Below are positions 1 to 6,330 of a stretch of DNA of 6,330 nucleotides, one piece after another. The DNA lies in assembly GCA_900316595.1 (NCBI GenBank), contig ONDN01000071.1, positions 1 through 6,330 of the forward strand, read 5' to 3'. The position numbers and the translations under genes were made by a program. The stretch comes from an uncultured Mycoplasmataceae bacterium (GTDB lineage: Bacteria > Bacillota_I > Bacilli_A > Mycoplasmatales > Mycoplasmoidaceae). The notes under the pieces are model-generated. The model made no database searches, was not told the DNA's origin, and worked only from the letters and a program-made list of their open reading frames with translations. Numbering within the stretch: position 1 is the stretch's first letter; each line of letters begins with the position of its first letter.

Positions 1-1248
1 ATCTCCATATTCTGATAAATATTCCAATAAATTGTTTACACAATTTAATTTTTGATCATTAGAAATATCTTTTGGTAGTTCATATAAAATTTTAAATGTT
101 AGATAATCAACACGGTTTTTGATAATTTTATCAATGGCTTTATTACCATAAATTTTTAAAATTTCATCAGCGTCTTTTTCAAAATAGCCTTCATAATTTA
201 CCACAGATACATTCAAACCATTTTCAAATAGTTGTTTACCAATTGATAAGTTTGCATCTTTCCCAGCGTCATCATTATCAAAACTTAGAATTACATATTT
301 TAAATTATTTAAAGTTTGTAATAGTGATATATGTTTAGAAGTTATTGCTGTTCCCATTGTCCCAACCACATTAGCATATCCGACACGGGTATAGGCTATA
401 ACATCCATAAATCCTTCGCATATGATAAGAAAGTCTTTGTTTGAATTCTTAATATTGTGAAAGTTGTAAAGGATTTCTCCTTTTTTAAATATTTTGGTCT
501 CTTTTGTATTAGAATACTTGCTATCTAACTTACCAGTTCAATCTCTTCCACTAAAACCAACTAAATTATTGTTTTCATCATAAATAGGAAAAGTAATACG
601 ATTAGTTAAAAAAGCAATTGTAGAATTATCATTCGCTTCAGTAACAATACCTGCATCAAATAGTTCTTGTAAATTAAATACTTTATTTTTTGGTAAATTC
701 TTACCAAACATTTCATTTTTATTAGTTAGTCAATCGATTATTTTATATTTATCGTTGATTGCATAACCAATAGAAAATTTTTTAATTATTTCATCGTTTA
801 AGCCACGCTTTTTTAAATAATCTAGTACTTGTTTATTTTCATCATTGTAAAGTAAACCAATATAAAAATCATTAACACGCTCGTTGGCTTCAACCAATCT
901 TTTATCAGTTGCTGATAATGATTTAGTATTTTTACTTGCAAAATTAAAACCATTTAAATCATAGTTAATTATTTCAGCAACTTTTTTAACAGCATCTAAA
1001 TATGTAATTTTTTCATACTTAGATACAAAACTAAAAACATCACCTTTTGCATCACAAACAAAGCATTTTCAAATTTTTTTCTTTGGTGAAATTGAAAGAG
1101 AAGGATGTGTATCAGGATGGAATGGACATAATCCAAAATAACTAGATCCTTTTTTCTTTAATGAGATATAGTGAGAAATAACGTCTACAATGTTGGCACT
1201 ATTTCTAATATCTTCAATTAAATCTGTAAGACTAGTATTTTTGATCAT
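1..1248 (-). CDS. dnaG: DNA primase DnaG (3' end beyond window)
   Basis: Replicative primase, which makes the short RNA primers used by DNA polymerase III at the fork. The visible 416 residues begin at ATG 1246-1248. The N-terminal CHC2 zinc ribbon has ligands C41, H44 (CPFH), C62 and C65 (CFVC). The catalytic core follows, with the GFSGRDW segment at 231-237 and the Toprim metal-binding motifs EGFMDV (E278, D282) and SFDNDDAG (D324, D326). DnaG is usually about 600 residues, so the C-terminal helicase-binding domain lies outside the window. Every tryptophan I found (W60, W173, W237) is encoded by TGA, so the gene is intact only under code 4. Its start lies 4 nt after the glyS stop and has no Shine-Dalgarno sequence, so it is probably cotranscribed and coupled with glyS. 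In relatives the next gene downstream is the sigma factor gene sigA/rpoD. Identification is secure. Confidence 0.97.
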
Positions 1249-1252
1249 TTAG

Positions 1253-2629
1253 TTATATTTTATTTTTATCCAAGAATTGGATAATATTAGAAATCTTAAT
1301 TCTCTCTTGTTTCATTGTATCACGATTTCTTATTGTTACACATTTATCATTTAATGAATCATAATCAAATGTTATACAGTAAGGTGTGCCAATTGCATCT
1401 TGGCGACGATATCTTTTACCGATTGAACCACTTGTATCAAATATAGCAGAAATATTTTTTTCAATAATGCCATTAAATATCTTTAATGCGTCTTTTTGTA
1501 ATTTATTAACAAGTGGCAAAATAGCGACTTTATAAGGAGCAAGATCATAAGTTAAATGCATTACTACTCTTGAATCATTGTCTTTTAAAGTTTGTTCTTC
1601 ATATGTATCGCAGCAAATTGCATAGAATAATCTTTCTACACCCAATGATGGTTCAATTACATAAGGAATAATTTTCTTATTAGTTTGTTCATCAAGATAC
1701 CAAATGTTGCTCTTTGAAGTATTTGCATGGCATTTCAAATCATAATCACGACGATTAGCTATTCCCCATAATTCACTAAAACCATGAGGGAATTTATATT
1801 CGATGTCTACAGTACGTGAAGAATAGTGTGATAAATCATTCTTACTATGCTCTTTTAACCTCCAATTTTTAGAATTTAGATGAATAATATTTTTTATAAA
1901 ATATTGGATTTTATCTAATTGTTCATTAAACAAAGAATCAGCCTCTTCAGGGAAAGTGAAATATTCACATTCCATTTGTTCAAATTCTCTTGTTCGGAAA
2001 ATAAAATTTCCTGGAGTAATCTCATTTCTAAATGCTTTACCTATTTGACAAATACTAAATGGTAATTTCATCCTTGATGTTCTTTGAACATTCATAAAGT
2101 TAGTAAATATACCTTGTGCAGTTTCTGGTCTTAAATATGCTTCATTTTTTTCATCACTAATGACACCAAGATATGTTTTGAACATTAAATTAAAATTTCT
2201 AATGCCTGTTCAATCTTGTTTACCACAGATTGGACATTTAATATGATTTTCATTTATTATTTTTTCAATTTCATTATATGGAGTATTTTCAGAAACTGAA
2301 ATTTTTGCTGCAGATTCAATTAGTTTATCAGCACGAAAACGATTATGACAACTTTTGCAATCAATTAATGGATCATTAAAATTTTTTAAATGACCACTAG
2401 CTTGTCATACAGTTGGATTTAAAATAATACTACTATCAATACCAACAGCATTAGGTTGAGTGGTTACATATTCTCTTCATCAAAGGTTTTTAATATTTTG
2501 TTTTAATAAAACACCTAATGGACCATAATCTCACCCATTTGCTATACCACCATAAATTTCAGAGCAAGGATATACAAATCCATAATTTTTTAGATGATTA
2601 ACTATTATTTCTTGTTTTAAATCTTTCAT
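1253..2629 (-). CDS. glyS: Glycyl-tRNA synthetase, single-subunit class II type
   Basis: Charges tRNA-Gly with glycine using ATP in the cytoplasm. It is 458 residues, the usual size of the homodimeric (eukaryote/firmicute-like) GlyRS rather than the alpha2beta2 GlyQ/GlyS form. In order: N-terminal GGIANGWDYGPLG (27-39), WQASGHLKNFNDPL (75-88), a Cys pair CKSC (91-94) and a second pair CPIC (132-135) that look like the insertion-domain zinc site, RPET (167-170), class II motif 2 FRNE (200-203), the ELWGIANRRDYDL glycine-pocket segment (286-298) and motif 3 EPSLGVER (326-333). A C-terminal anticodon-binding domain follows. W33, W50, W51, W75 and W140 are TGA, while W256, W288 and W310 are TGG. 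A reading that stops at TGA would wrongly begin at M149. The start at ATG 2627-2629 gives the full family N-terminus. It is transcribed away from the plus-strand block, so it needs its own promoter here, and it leads into dnaG. Confidence 0.97.
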
Positions 2630-2641
2630 AGACTACCGTTT

Positions 2642-2647
2642 ATTATA
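2642..2647 (-). promoter_or_regulatory. Candidate -10 box for glyS-dnaG
   Basis: On the minus strand this reads TATAAT, with 12 nt between it and the glyS ATG. Transcription would then begin about 6 nt before the start codon, giving a very short leader. There is no recognisable TTGACA-like -35, which is common in mollicutes. TATAAT-like strings arise easily in such AT-rich DNA, and other candidates exist (for example TACTAT on the minus strand at 2658-2663), so the call rests on position as much as sequence. Confidence 0.35.
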
Positions 2648-2654
2648 TATATAT
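2644..2654. repeat. TA dinucleotide run
   Basis: An 11-base alternating TA tract (five TA units plus one base) lies directly upstream of and overlapping the candidate glyS -10 box. It is short, so slippage is possible but not implied. Confidence 0.6.
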
Positions 2655-2661
2655 GGTATAG

Positions 2662-2690
2662 TAAATAATTTTTGTGTTTAAAATTATTTA
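2662..2690. repeat. Perfect inverted repeat, 11-bp arms, 7-nt loop
   Basis: TAAATAATTTT at 2662-2672 is exactly complementary to AAAATTATTTA at 2680-2690, separated by TGTGTTT. The stem is A+T only, so a transcript hairpin would be weak, but at DNA level it could be a two-fold binding site. It lies between the divergent candidate promoters and abuts a second inverted repeat. Confidence 0.75.
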
Positions 2691-2716
2691 TATAATCTTT
2701 TTTTAAAGATTATATA
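2689..2716. repeat. Perfect inverted repeat, 12-bp arms, 4-nt loop
   Basis: Arms at 2689-2700 and 2705-2716 are exact reverse complements around a TTTT spacer. Because of the symmetry, TATAAT occurs on the plus strand at 2691-2696 and again on the minus strand at 2709-2714, so the element could serve divergent promoters or be an operator. One G-C pair interrupts an otherwise A-T stem. It shares two bases with the preceding inverted repeat and ends inside the candidate -10 box of the 102-residue gene. Confidence 0.75.
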
Positions 2717-2718
2717 CT
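2713..2718 (+). promoter_or_regulatory. Candidate -10 box for the plus-strand block
   Basis: TATACT lies 7 nt before the ATG of the 102-residue gene, which would place the transcription start at or next to that ATG and make the mRNA essentially leaderless. No -35 element is visible. The hexamer overlaps the right arm of the 12-bp inverted repeat, so a protein bound there would block it. The alternative TATAAT at 2691-2696 would give a leader of about 23 nt. Confidence 0.35.
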
Positions 2719-2725
2719 ATTAGCA

Positions 2726-3034
2726 ATGTCATTATATTTAATTATCAAAGAGTTACGATTTAAAAATAAGAAAACTAAGACTTATACATTTTTATGTCCA
2801 TGAACGGAATTTGTTAATAAATATGCATATAATCTTACACAAATAAGAGATGATCTATTAGTTAGCAAGAAGGCTAATTATTATTTGTATGTCAAACAAA
2901 TTAGTAAATTAGATTATGACTTATTAAATCTAGTTAGATTCTCAATCAATAATGATTTAAACTTTTCTAAGATATTCCTTGAGAACTATTTTAATAGGAA
3001 TGCTTTTAAGATTAAAATTAATTTCATTAACTAG
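2726..3034 (+). CDS. Hypothetical protein, 102 residues
   Basis: I do not recognise this protein. It opens with MSLYLIIKELRF, is rich in Lys, Asn, Tyr and Leu, looks basic and soluble, and has no clear signal peptide, transmembrane segment or Cys/His metal site. One tryptophan (in CPWTEF, about residue 27) is a TGA, so the frame is hidden under the standard code. The first in-frame upstream stop is TAA at 2693-2695, and ATG 2726-2728 is the only upstream ATG. It ends with TAG at 3032-3034, 4 nt before the acyltransferase ATG, which suggests cotranscription and possible coupling. An open frame of this length in very AT-rich code 4 DNA is modest evidence. Tight packing between a promoter region and the next gene is the better argument. 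It could be a remnant of a larger gene. Confidence 0.6.
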
Positions 3035-3038
3035 ATCT

Positions 3039-3683
3039 ATGACAAAAGATAAATTACCAAACCCTAATCTTATCCATCCGGTTAAAAACCATTATGACGT
3101 TATTTATCCTAAAAATGTAAATACTAGTAAAAGAATTAGTATAGGTGATTTTACATATATAAGTGAATCAAGTTTTAAAAATAATGTCATAGGTAACTAT
3201 GGTTATTCTAATGATAAATTGATTATTGGAAAATTCTGCCAAATTGGTAAAAATGTTAGATTTTTATTAAATGATGTCAATCATGAAATGAATTGCATTT
3301 CAACTTTCCCATTTTATATTTTTGATGATTGAAATGAATCAAGACCCAATAATAAAGCGTTTGTTCATAAAGGCAACATTATTATTGGTAATGATGTCTG
3401 AATTGGTCAAAATGTTACTATTTTACCTGGAATTAAAATTGGTAATGGGGCAATTATTGGAGCAAATAGTACTGTTGGTTCAAATATCCCTGATTATGCA
3501 ATTGCTGTTGGTAACCCTTGTAAAATCATTAAATATAGATTTAGCAAGAAAATCATTAATGAACTAAATAATATTAAATGATGGGATTTAAAACTTGAAA
3601 AAATTAAAAAAATAACGCATTTATTAAAAAGTTCAAATATTTCAGAAGCAATTAATAAAATAAAAAGATATTTAAACTCTTAA
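3039..3683 (+). CDS. Vat/CatB-family hexapeptide-repeat O-acyltransferase (streptogramin acetyltransferase-like)
   Basis: Xenobiotic acyltransferase (XAT) family enzyme. Members transfer acetyl from acetyl-CoA to a hydroxyl, for example of streptogramin A (Vat) or chloramphenicol (CatB), and work as cytoplasmic trimers with a left-handed beta-helix. The 214 residues match the family size of about 210. Visible features are a PNPN N-terminal segment (7-10), NDKLIIGKFCQIG (58-70), the catalytic-loop His H82 in NDVNH (78-82), STFPF (88-92), hexapeptide coils with GNDVWIG (117-123, W121), PGIKIGNGAIIGANS (130-144), VGNPCKIIKYRF (157-168) and the WWD C-terminal signature (181-183). H82 and W121 carry the same numbers as the catalytic His and active-site Trp of VatD. 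W98, W121 and W181 are TGA, so it is not frameshifted or split. ATG 3039 fits the family N-terminus; TTG 2979 or ATG 3000 would add an atypical extension overlapping the previous gene. The substrate is unknown: resistance is an inference from family only. Confidence 0.9.
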
Positions 3684-3689
3684 TATAAT
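3684..3689 (+). promoter_or_regulatory. Candidate -10 box for tig
   Basis: TATAAT begins directly after the acyltransferase stop codon and lies 11 nt before the tig ATG, implying a start about 5 nt upstream of tig. No -35 is visible. tig may instead, or also, be read through from upstream, since the intergenic gap is only 17 nt. Confidence 0.3.
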
Positions 3690-3700
3690 AATATTTACAT

Positions 3701-5020
3701 ATGAAAATCACTGATATCAAAAAAGAAAATAACAAAGTCATTTTTACAATCCAACCAGATTCAAAGAATTGAGTTGATGAATTATCTAAAACTAAGAAGA
3801 GATTAGCAAAAAACATTGCTATTCCAGGATTTAGAAAAGGCCATGCACCACAAAAGGTAATTGATCAATCAATTACAATTAATCAAGTAATATCTTCTAC
3901 ACTTGATAAATTTATTAATGAAATTGCAAATAAATTTATTAAAGAAGAGGCTCATAAGCATGAAGATATTATTGTTGGTTCATTAAAGGTTGATTTAAAA
4001 ACAGTTAATGATAGCAATATCACATTATCTTTTATTTTTGAAAAACAACCAACTATTGAATTAAATGGTTATGATAAGATTGATTTTGATTATCAAGAGC
4101 CAACAGCAAGTGAAAAAGAAATTACTGCTGAATTAAAAAATGCTATTAAAAATGATTTAATGTTATCAGCAAAAGAAGATGACACAATAGCTAAAGGTGA
4201 TATGGTAAAGTTTGATTTTGAAGGTTTTATTGATGGCAAACCTATTGAAGGTGGTGAAGCTAAAGATTATCAATTGGAGATTGGTTCAGGTCAATTTATT
4301 TCTGGTTTTGAAGAACAAATGGTTGGATTAAAAAAGGGAGCTAAAAAAACTATTGAAGTTGTTTTTCCAAAAGATTATCCTGCTGAGGAATACCGTAATA
4401 AAAAAGCAAATTTCAATTTGTTAATTAAAGATATAAGTAAAATTACTTACCCTAAATTAGATAAAGCTTATTTATCAAAGTTTAATCTTCAAAATGTAGA
4501 AACCGAGGAACAATTTAAAAACTATTTCAAAAATGAAATTATAAAAGTTAAGAAATCAATGAAATTCCAAGAATTAATGAAAACCGTTAATGATTTTGTT
4601 ATGAAGAATATCAAATATGATTATCTTCCTAATTATTACATTGATGCTGAAGTTGATGCCCGCAAACAAAACTATATACAGCAAGCAAAAAACCAGTTTA
4701 ATAAAAAACTTGAAGATGCAATTGTTGATTTAGGTTTCAAATCTATGGATGATTTTAATAAAAAAATTCATCAACAAGCAATTGATGCTATCAAATTCAA
4801 TATTGGAATGAATAAATTAATTAAGCAATTGGGTGTTAAAGTTACTCAACAAGATATAGAAAAAGAAATAATTGATTCATCAAAAAAATTAAACATTGAT
4901 GTTAATGAATTATTGAAAAATCAATCAATTTTGAATAGCATTGGACAATATTTGCTAAATGATAGAATTGTTACAAAACTTTTAGAGTTAAATAAGAAAA
5001 ATTCTAAAGTTAATAAATAA
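3701..5020 (+). CDS. tig: Trigger factor, ribosome-associated chaperone and prolyl isomerase
   Basis: Binds near the peptide exit tunnel of the large ribosomal subunit and shields nascent chains. It is 439 residues, the normal full length. The N-terminal ribosome-binding domain carries the signature GFRKGHAP (43-50), whose FRK contacts ribosomal protein L23. The FKBP-type PPIase domain spans roughly 160-245, with GDMVKFDFEGFIDG (166-179) and GSGQFISGFEEQMVGL (195-210). The remaining residues, about 250-430, are Lys/Gln/Asn-rich and mostly helical, fitting the SurA-like arm domain. W24 is TGA, so under the standard code the N-terminal third would be lost and M154 would look like the start. ATG 3701 gives the canonical MKITDIKKENNKV-type N-terminus. 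There is no Shine-Dalgarno sequence. It lies 17 nt after the acyltransferase and its stop directly abuts the stop of convergent recO, with no terminator between. Confidence 0.97.
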
Positions 5021-5725
5021 TTAATATTTAAATAAAGTTTCTAATTTAATACCAAGATTTATATCAATATATTCTTTTAAAAGTTTAATTGCAAAATCAA
5101 AACTAGGAGCAAATGCTCCAGTTTTTTTATATTCATTATTAAATAAATAATGAAATAGTTTTGTCTCTTCTAAAGTGTAGGCTTTTTCGACTTTTGGATC
5201 ATAATGAATATTACAAACCATACCATGTTTTTTAAAGCTAATTGTTTTTAGCATCCTTGATCCACAAACAATACATTTGTTAACTTCCAATGTAATACCA
5301 TTTAGAATGCAAAACTTTTGCATAATAATTAAATTTAATTGTTTTAATGAGTATTCATTTTTTAAAATTAAATCTAAAAGTTTCGTTCAAAAAATAAAAT
5401 TTATCTTACCATTTGTATTTGTTTTATTAATACACTCGCAAAGCAAATTAAATGGTTCGATATTAGACAGTCTTCAATCCTTTTGTTTTATAGCATGGCA
5501 TTTTTTTAAACGACTTAATTTATTTTCAGTTCGTGACATAAATATTTCACATTCGCAATAGTTCCCTAAAAATAAATTGCGACCATTTTTACTAGTTATT
5601 TTCCTACTACCTAAAGAAATAAATGAAATTAGTCAACCATTTTCATCTAAAATAGTGACTATTTCATCATTTAATTGATAATTATTTTTTTTAACAATGT
5701 AGCCTTTGATAATTTGTTCAGACAT
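5021..5725 (-). CDS. recO: DNA repair protein RecO
   Basis: Recombination mediator of the RecFOR pathway: helps load RecA on SSB-coated single-stranded DNA and anneals strands during gap repair. It is 234 residues, close to the usual 240-250. The N-terminal OB-fold half begins MSEQIIKGYIVKKNNYQLND and continues through DENGWLISFISLGSRK (27-42). The helical C-terminal half carries a zinc-ribbon-like site: C151 and C154 (CIVC), then C171 and H174 (CNIH), so the last ligand is His where many RecO proteins have Cys. All three tryptophans I found (in ENGWLI, QKDWRL and IFWTK) are TGA, so standard-code reading leaves only the last 100 residues. The start ATG 5723-5725 overlaps the era stop by one nucleotide (TAATG), implying translational coupling. 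recO is fast-evolving; the identification rests on the N-terminal match, the zinc motif and position after era. Confidence 0.88.
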
Positions 5726-6330
5726 TAGATATAGCCACCATCTTTTAATATAGATTCATTATCTCTTCAATCTTTTTTAATAACAACATATAAATGAAGA
5801 ACGATCTTACAATCATAAAAATTATTTAATTTCATTCTTGCGTTAGTTCCTATTTTTTTAATCATTGATCCGCGGTGACCGATAACAATTGGTTTTTGTG
5901 AATCTTTTTCTACAACAATATCTGCATAGATTTCAAAAACATTAGTTTTTTGATCATATTTTTTTTCTCTAATACATACAAAAGATGCATAAGGTAATTC
6001 TTGATAAAGATTTTTAATAATTTGTTCACGAATTATTTCACTAATTATGAAATTATCAGAATTTGTCTCTTTTATAACAAGTGGATCACTTGTTAAATAT
6101 TTGCTAATAGTATCAATTAATAGATTAATATTTGTTTCTTTCAATGCACTAATTTCAATCTGATCGTTCGTTTTAATTAATTTGTTAATCTTATCCTTAT
6201 AACTTTCTATATTGAATTTTTTAATGGAATCAATTTTATTGAAAACCAGAATAACATTATTTACACCAAAATTTTTAATCATCTTAATTATTTCCAAATC
6301 TTCATCATTGATTTCTCTAGTTACATCAAT
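5725..6330 (-). CDS. era: GTPase Era (5' end beyond window)
   Basis: Essential Ras-like GTPase that binds the 3' end of 16S rRNA and acts in 30S subunit maturation. The C-terminal 201 residues are present. The window begins after the G1-G3 nucleotide-binding motifs and shows G4 NKID (visible residues 31-34) and G5 SALK (61-64), then the linker with TSDPLV, IREQIIKNLYQELPYA and the type II KH RNA-binding domain with its GHRG loop (151-154) followed by MIKKIGTNARMKL. It ends in the family signature KKDWRDNE and a short tail to TAA at 5725-5727. The tryptophan in KKDWRDNE is TGA; stopping there would wrongly drop the last 14 residues. Era is normally about 295-300 residues, so roughly 95 residues lie outside. 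The stop overlaps the recO start by one base, giving an era-recO operon. Confidence 0.96.

Larger units (their letters stand above)
2630..2725. other. Divergent intergenic region between glyS and the 102-aa gene
   Basis: This 96 bp stretch is the only sizeable non-coding DNA in the window and must hold the promoters for both directions. It is nearly pure A+T. It contains a short TA run (2644-2654), two adjacent perfect inverted repeats (2662-2690 and 2689-2716) and several -10-like hexamers on both strands. I see no T-box: the conserved T-box bulge sequence is absent and the space before glyS is too short for the specifier stem, so glyS is probably not controlled by uncharged tRNA here. Confidence 0.8.

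Noticed and set aside
2630..2725. T-box riboswitch controlling glyS
   Set aside because: The region is only 96 bp, lacks the conserved T-box bulge sequence and has no GC-containing terminator/antiterminator pair.
2979..3038. Upstream starts TTG 2979 or ATG 3000 for the acyltransferase
   Set aside because: They add an extension not typical of Vat/CatB proteins and overlap the 102-residue gene; ATG 3039 gives the family N-terminus and standard length.
3330..3332. Acyltransferase as a pseudogene broken by a stop codon
   Set aside because: TGA encodes Trp in this genome, as shown by conserved Trp positions in dnaG, glyS, era and recO; the rest of the protein is intact.
3322..3567. 81-residue open frame on the plus strand
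   Set aside because: It overlaps the acyltransferase in another frame; the in-frame TGA at 3330-3332 is Trp98 and the acyltransferase continues with family motifs through 3683, so this is a shadow.
2726..3683. Mobile element carrying the acyltransferase
   Set aside because: No transposase, integrase, terminal repeats with target duplication or tRNA attachment site was seen around the block; the inverted repeats occur only on one side.
4160..4162. ATG 4160 as the start of tig
   Set aside because: It would remove the ribosome-binding domain with GFRKGHAP; the frame is open back to ATG 3701 once TGA at 3770-3772 is read as Trp.
5012..5028. AT-only hairpin (TAAATA/TATTTA) at the tig/recO junction as a terminator
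   Set aside because: A 6-bp A-T stem without a following U tract is expected by chance in this composition and would be too unstable.
5277..5561. 94-residue open frame on the plus strand
   Set aside because: Lies antisense to recO, which reads continuously with family-like sequence on the minus strand under code 4; no independent support.

Overview
The window is AT-rich DNA from a bacterium that reads UGA as tryptophan (genetic code 4), most likely a mollicute of the Mycoplasma/Ureaplasma/Spiroplasma group. The evidence is direct: in-frame TGA codons fall at tryptophan positions conserved in DnaG (W60, W237), glycyl-tRNA synthetase (W33, W50, W51, W75), an acyltransferase (W121), RecO and Era (the KKDWRDNE motif). 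With the standard code most of these genes look broken. With code 4 each one reads cleanly. I cannot fix the genus from this sequence.

Layout. Four housekeeping genes lie on the minus strand. Read 5' to 3' they are era (right edge, 5' end cut off), recO, then after a 2.4 kb interruption glyS and dnaG (left edge, 3' end cut off). era and recO overlap by 1 nt, and glyS and dnaG are 4 nt apart. This is the core of the firmicute/mollicute cluster era-recO-glyS(QS)-dnaG-sigA, which links ribosome assembly, DNA repair, tRNA charging and replication priming. Between recO and glyS, on the plus strand, sits a three-gene block: a 102-residue protein of unknown function (2726-3034), a complete Vat/CatB-type hexapeptide acyltransferase (3039-3683) and trigger factor, tig (3701-5020). 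tig ends exactly where recO ends, with stop codons back to back.

The only real intergenic space is the 96 bp divergent region 2630-2725 between glyS and the 102-residue gene. It is almost pure A+T, holds two adjacent perfect inverted repeats and a TA dinucleotide run, and carries candidate -10 boxes for both directions. No gene shows a clear Shine-Dalgarno sequence, and the candidate promoters imply leaderless or very short-leader mRNAs.

The most interesting points are the Vat-like acyltransferase, which keeps the catalytic His and active-site Trp at the same residue numbers as streptogramin acetyltransferase VatD; its unknown small neighbour; and the way this block splits an otherwise conserved operon. 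I saw no RNA genes, CRISPR arrays, insertion sequences or GC-rich terminators. I did not find a clear new multi-gene system; the acyltransferase pair is the nearest candidate.
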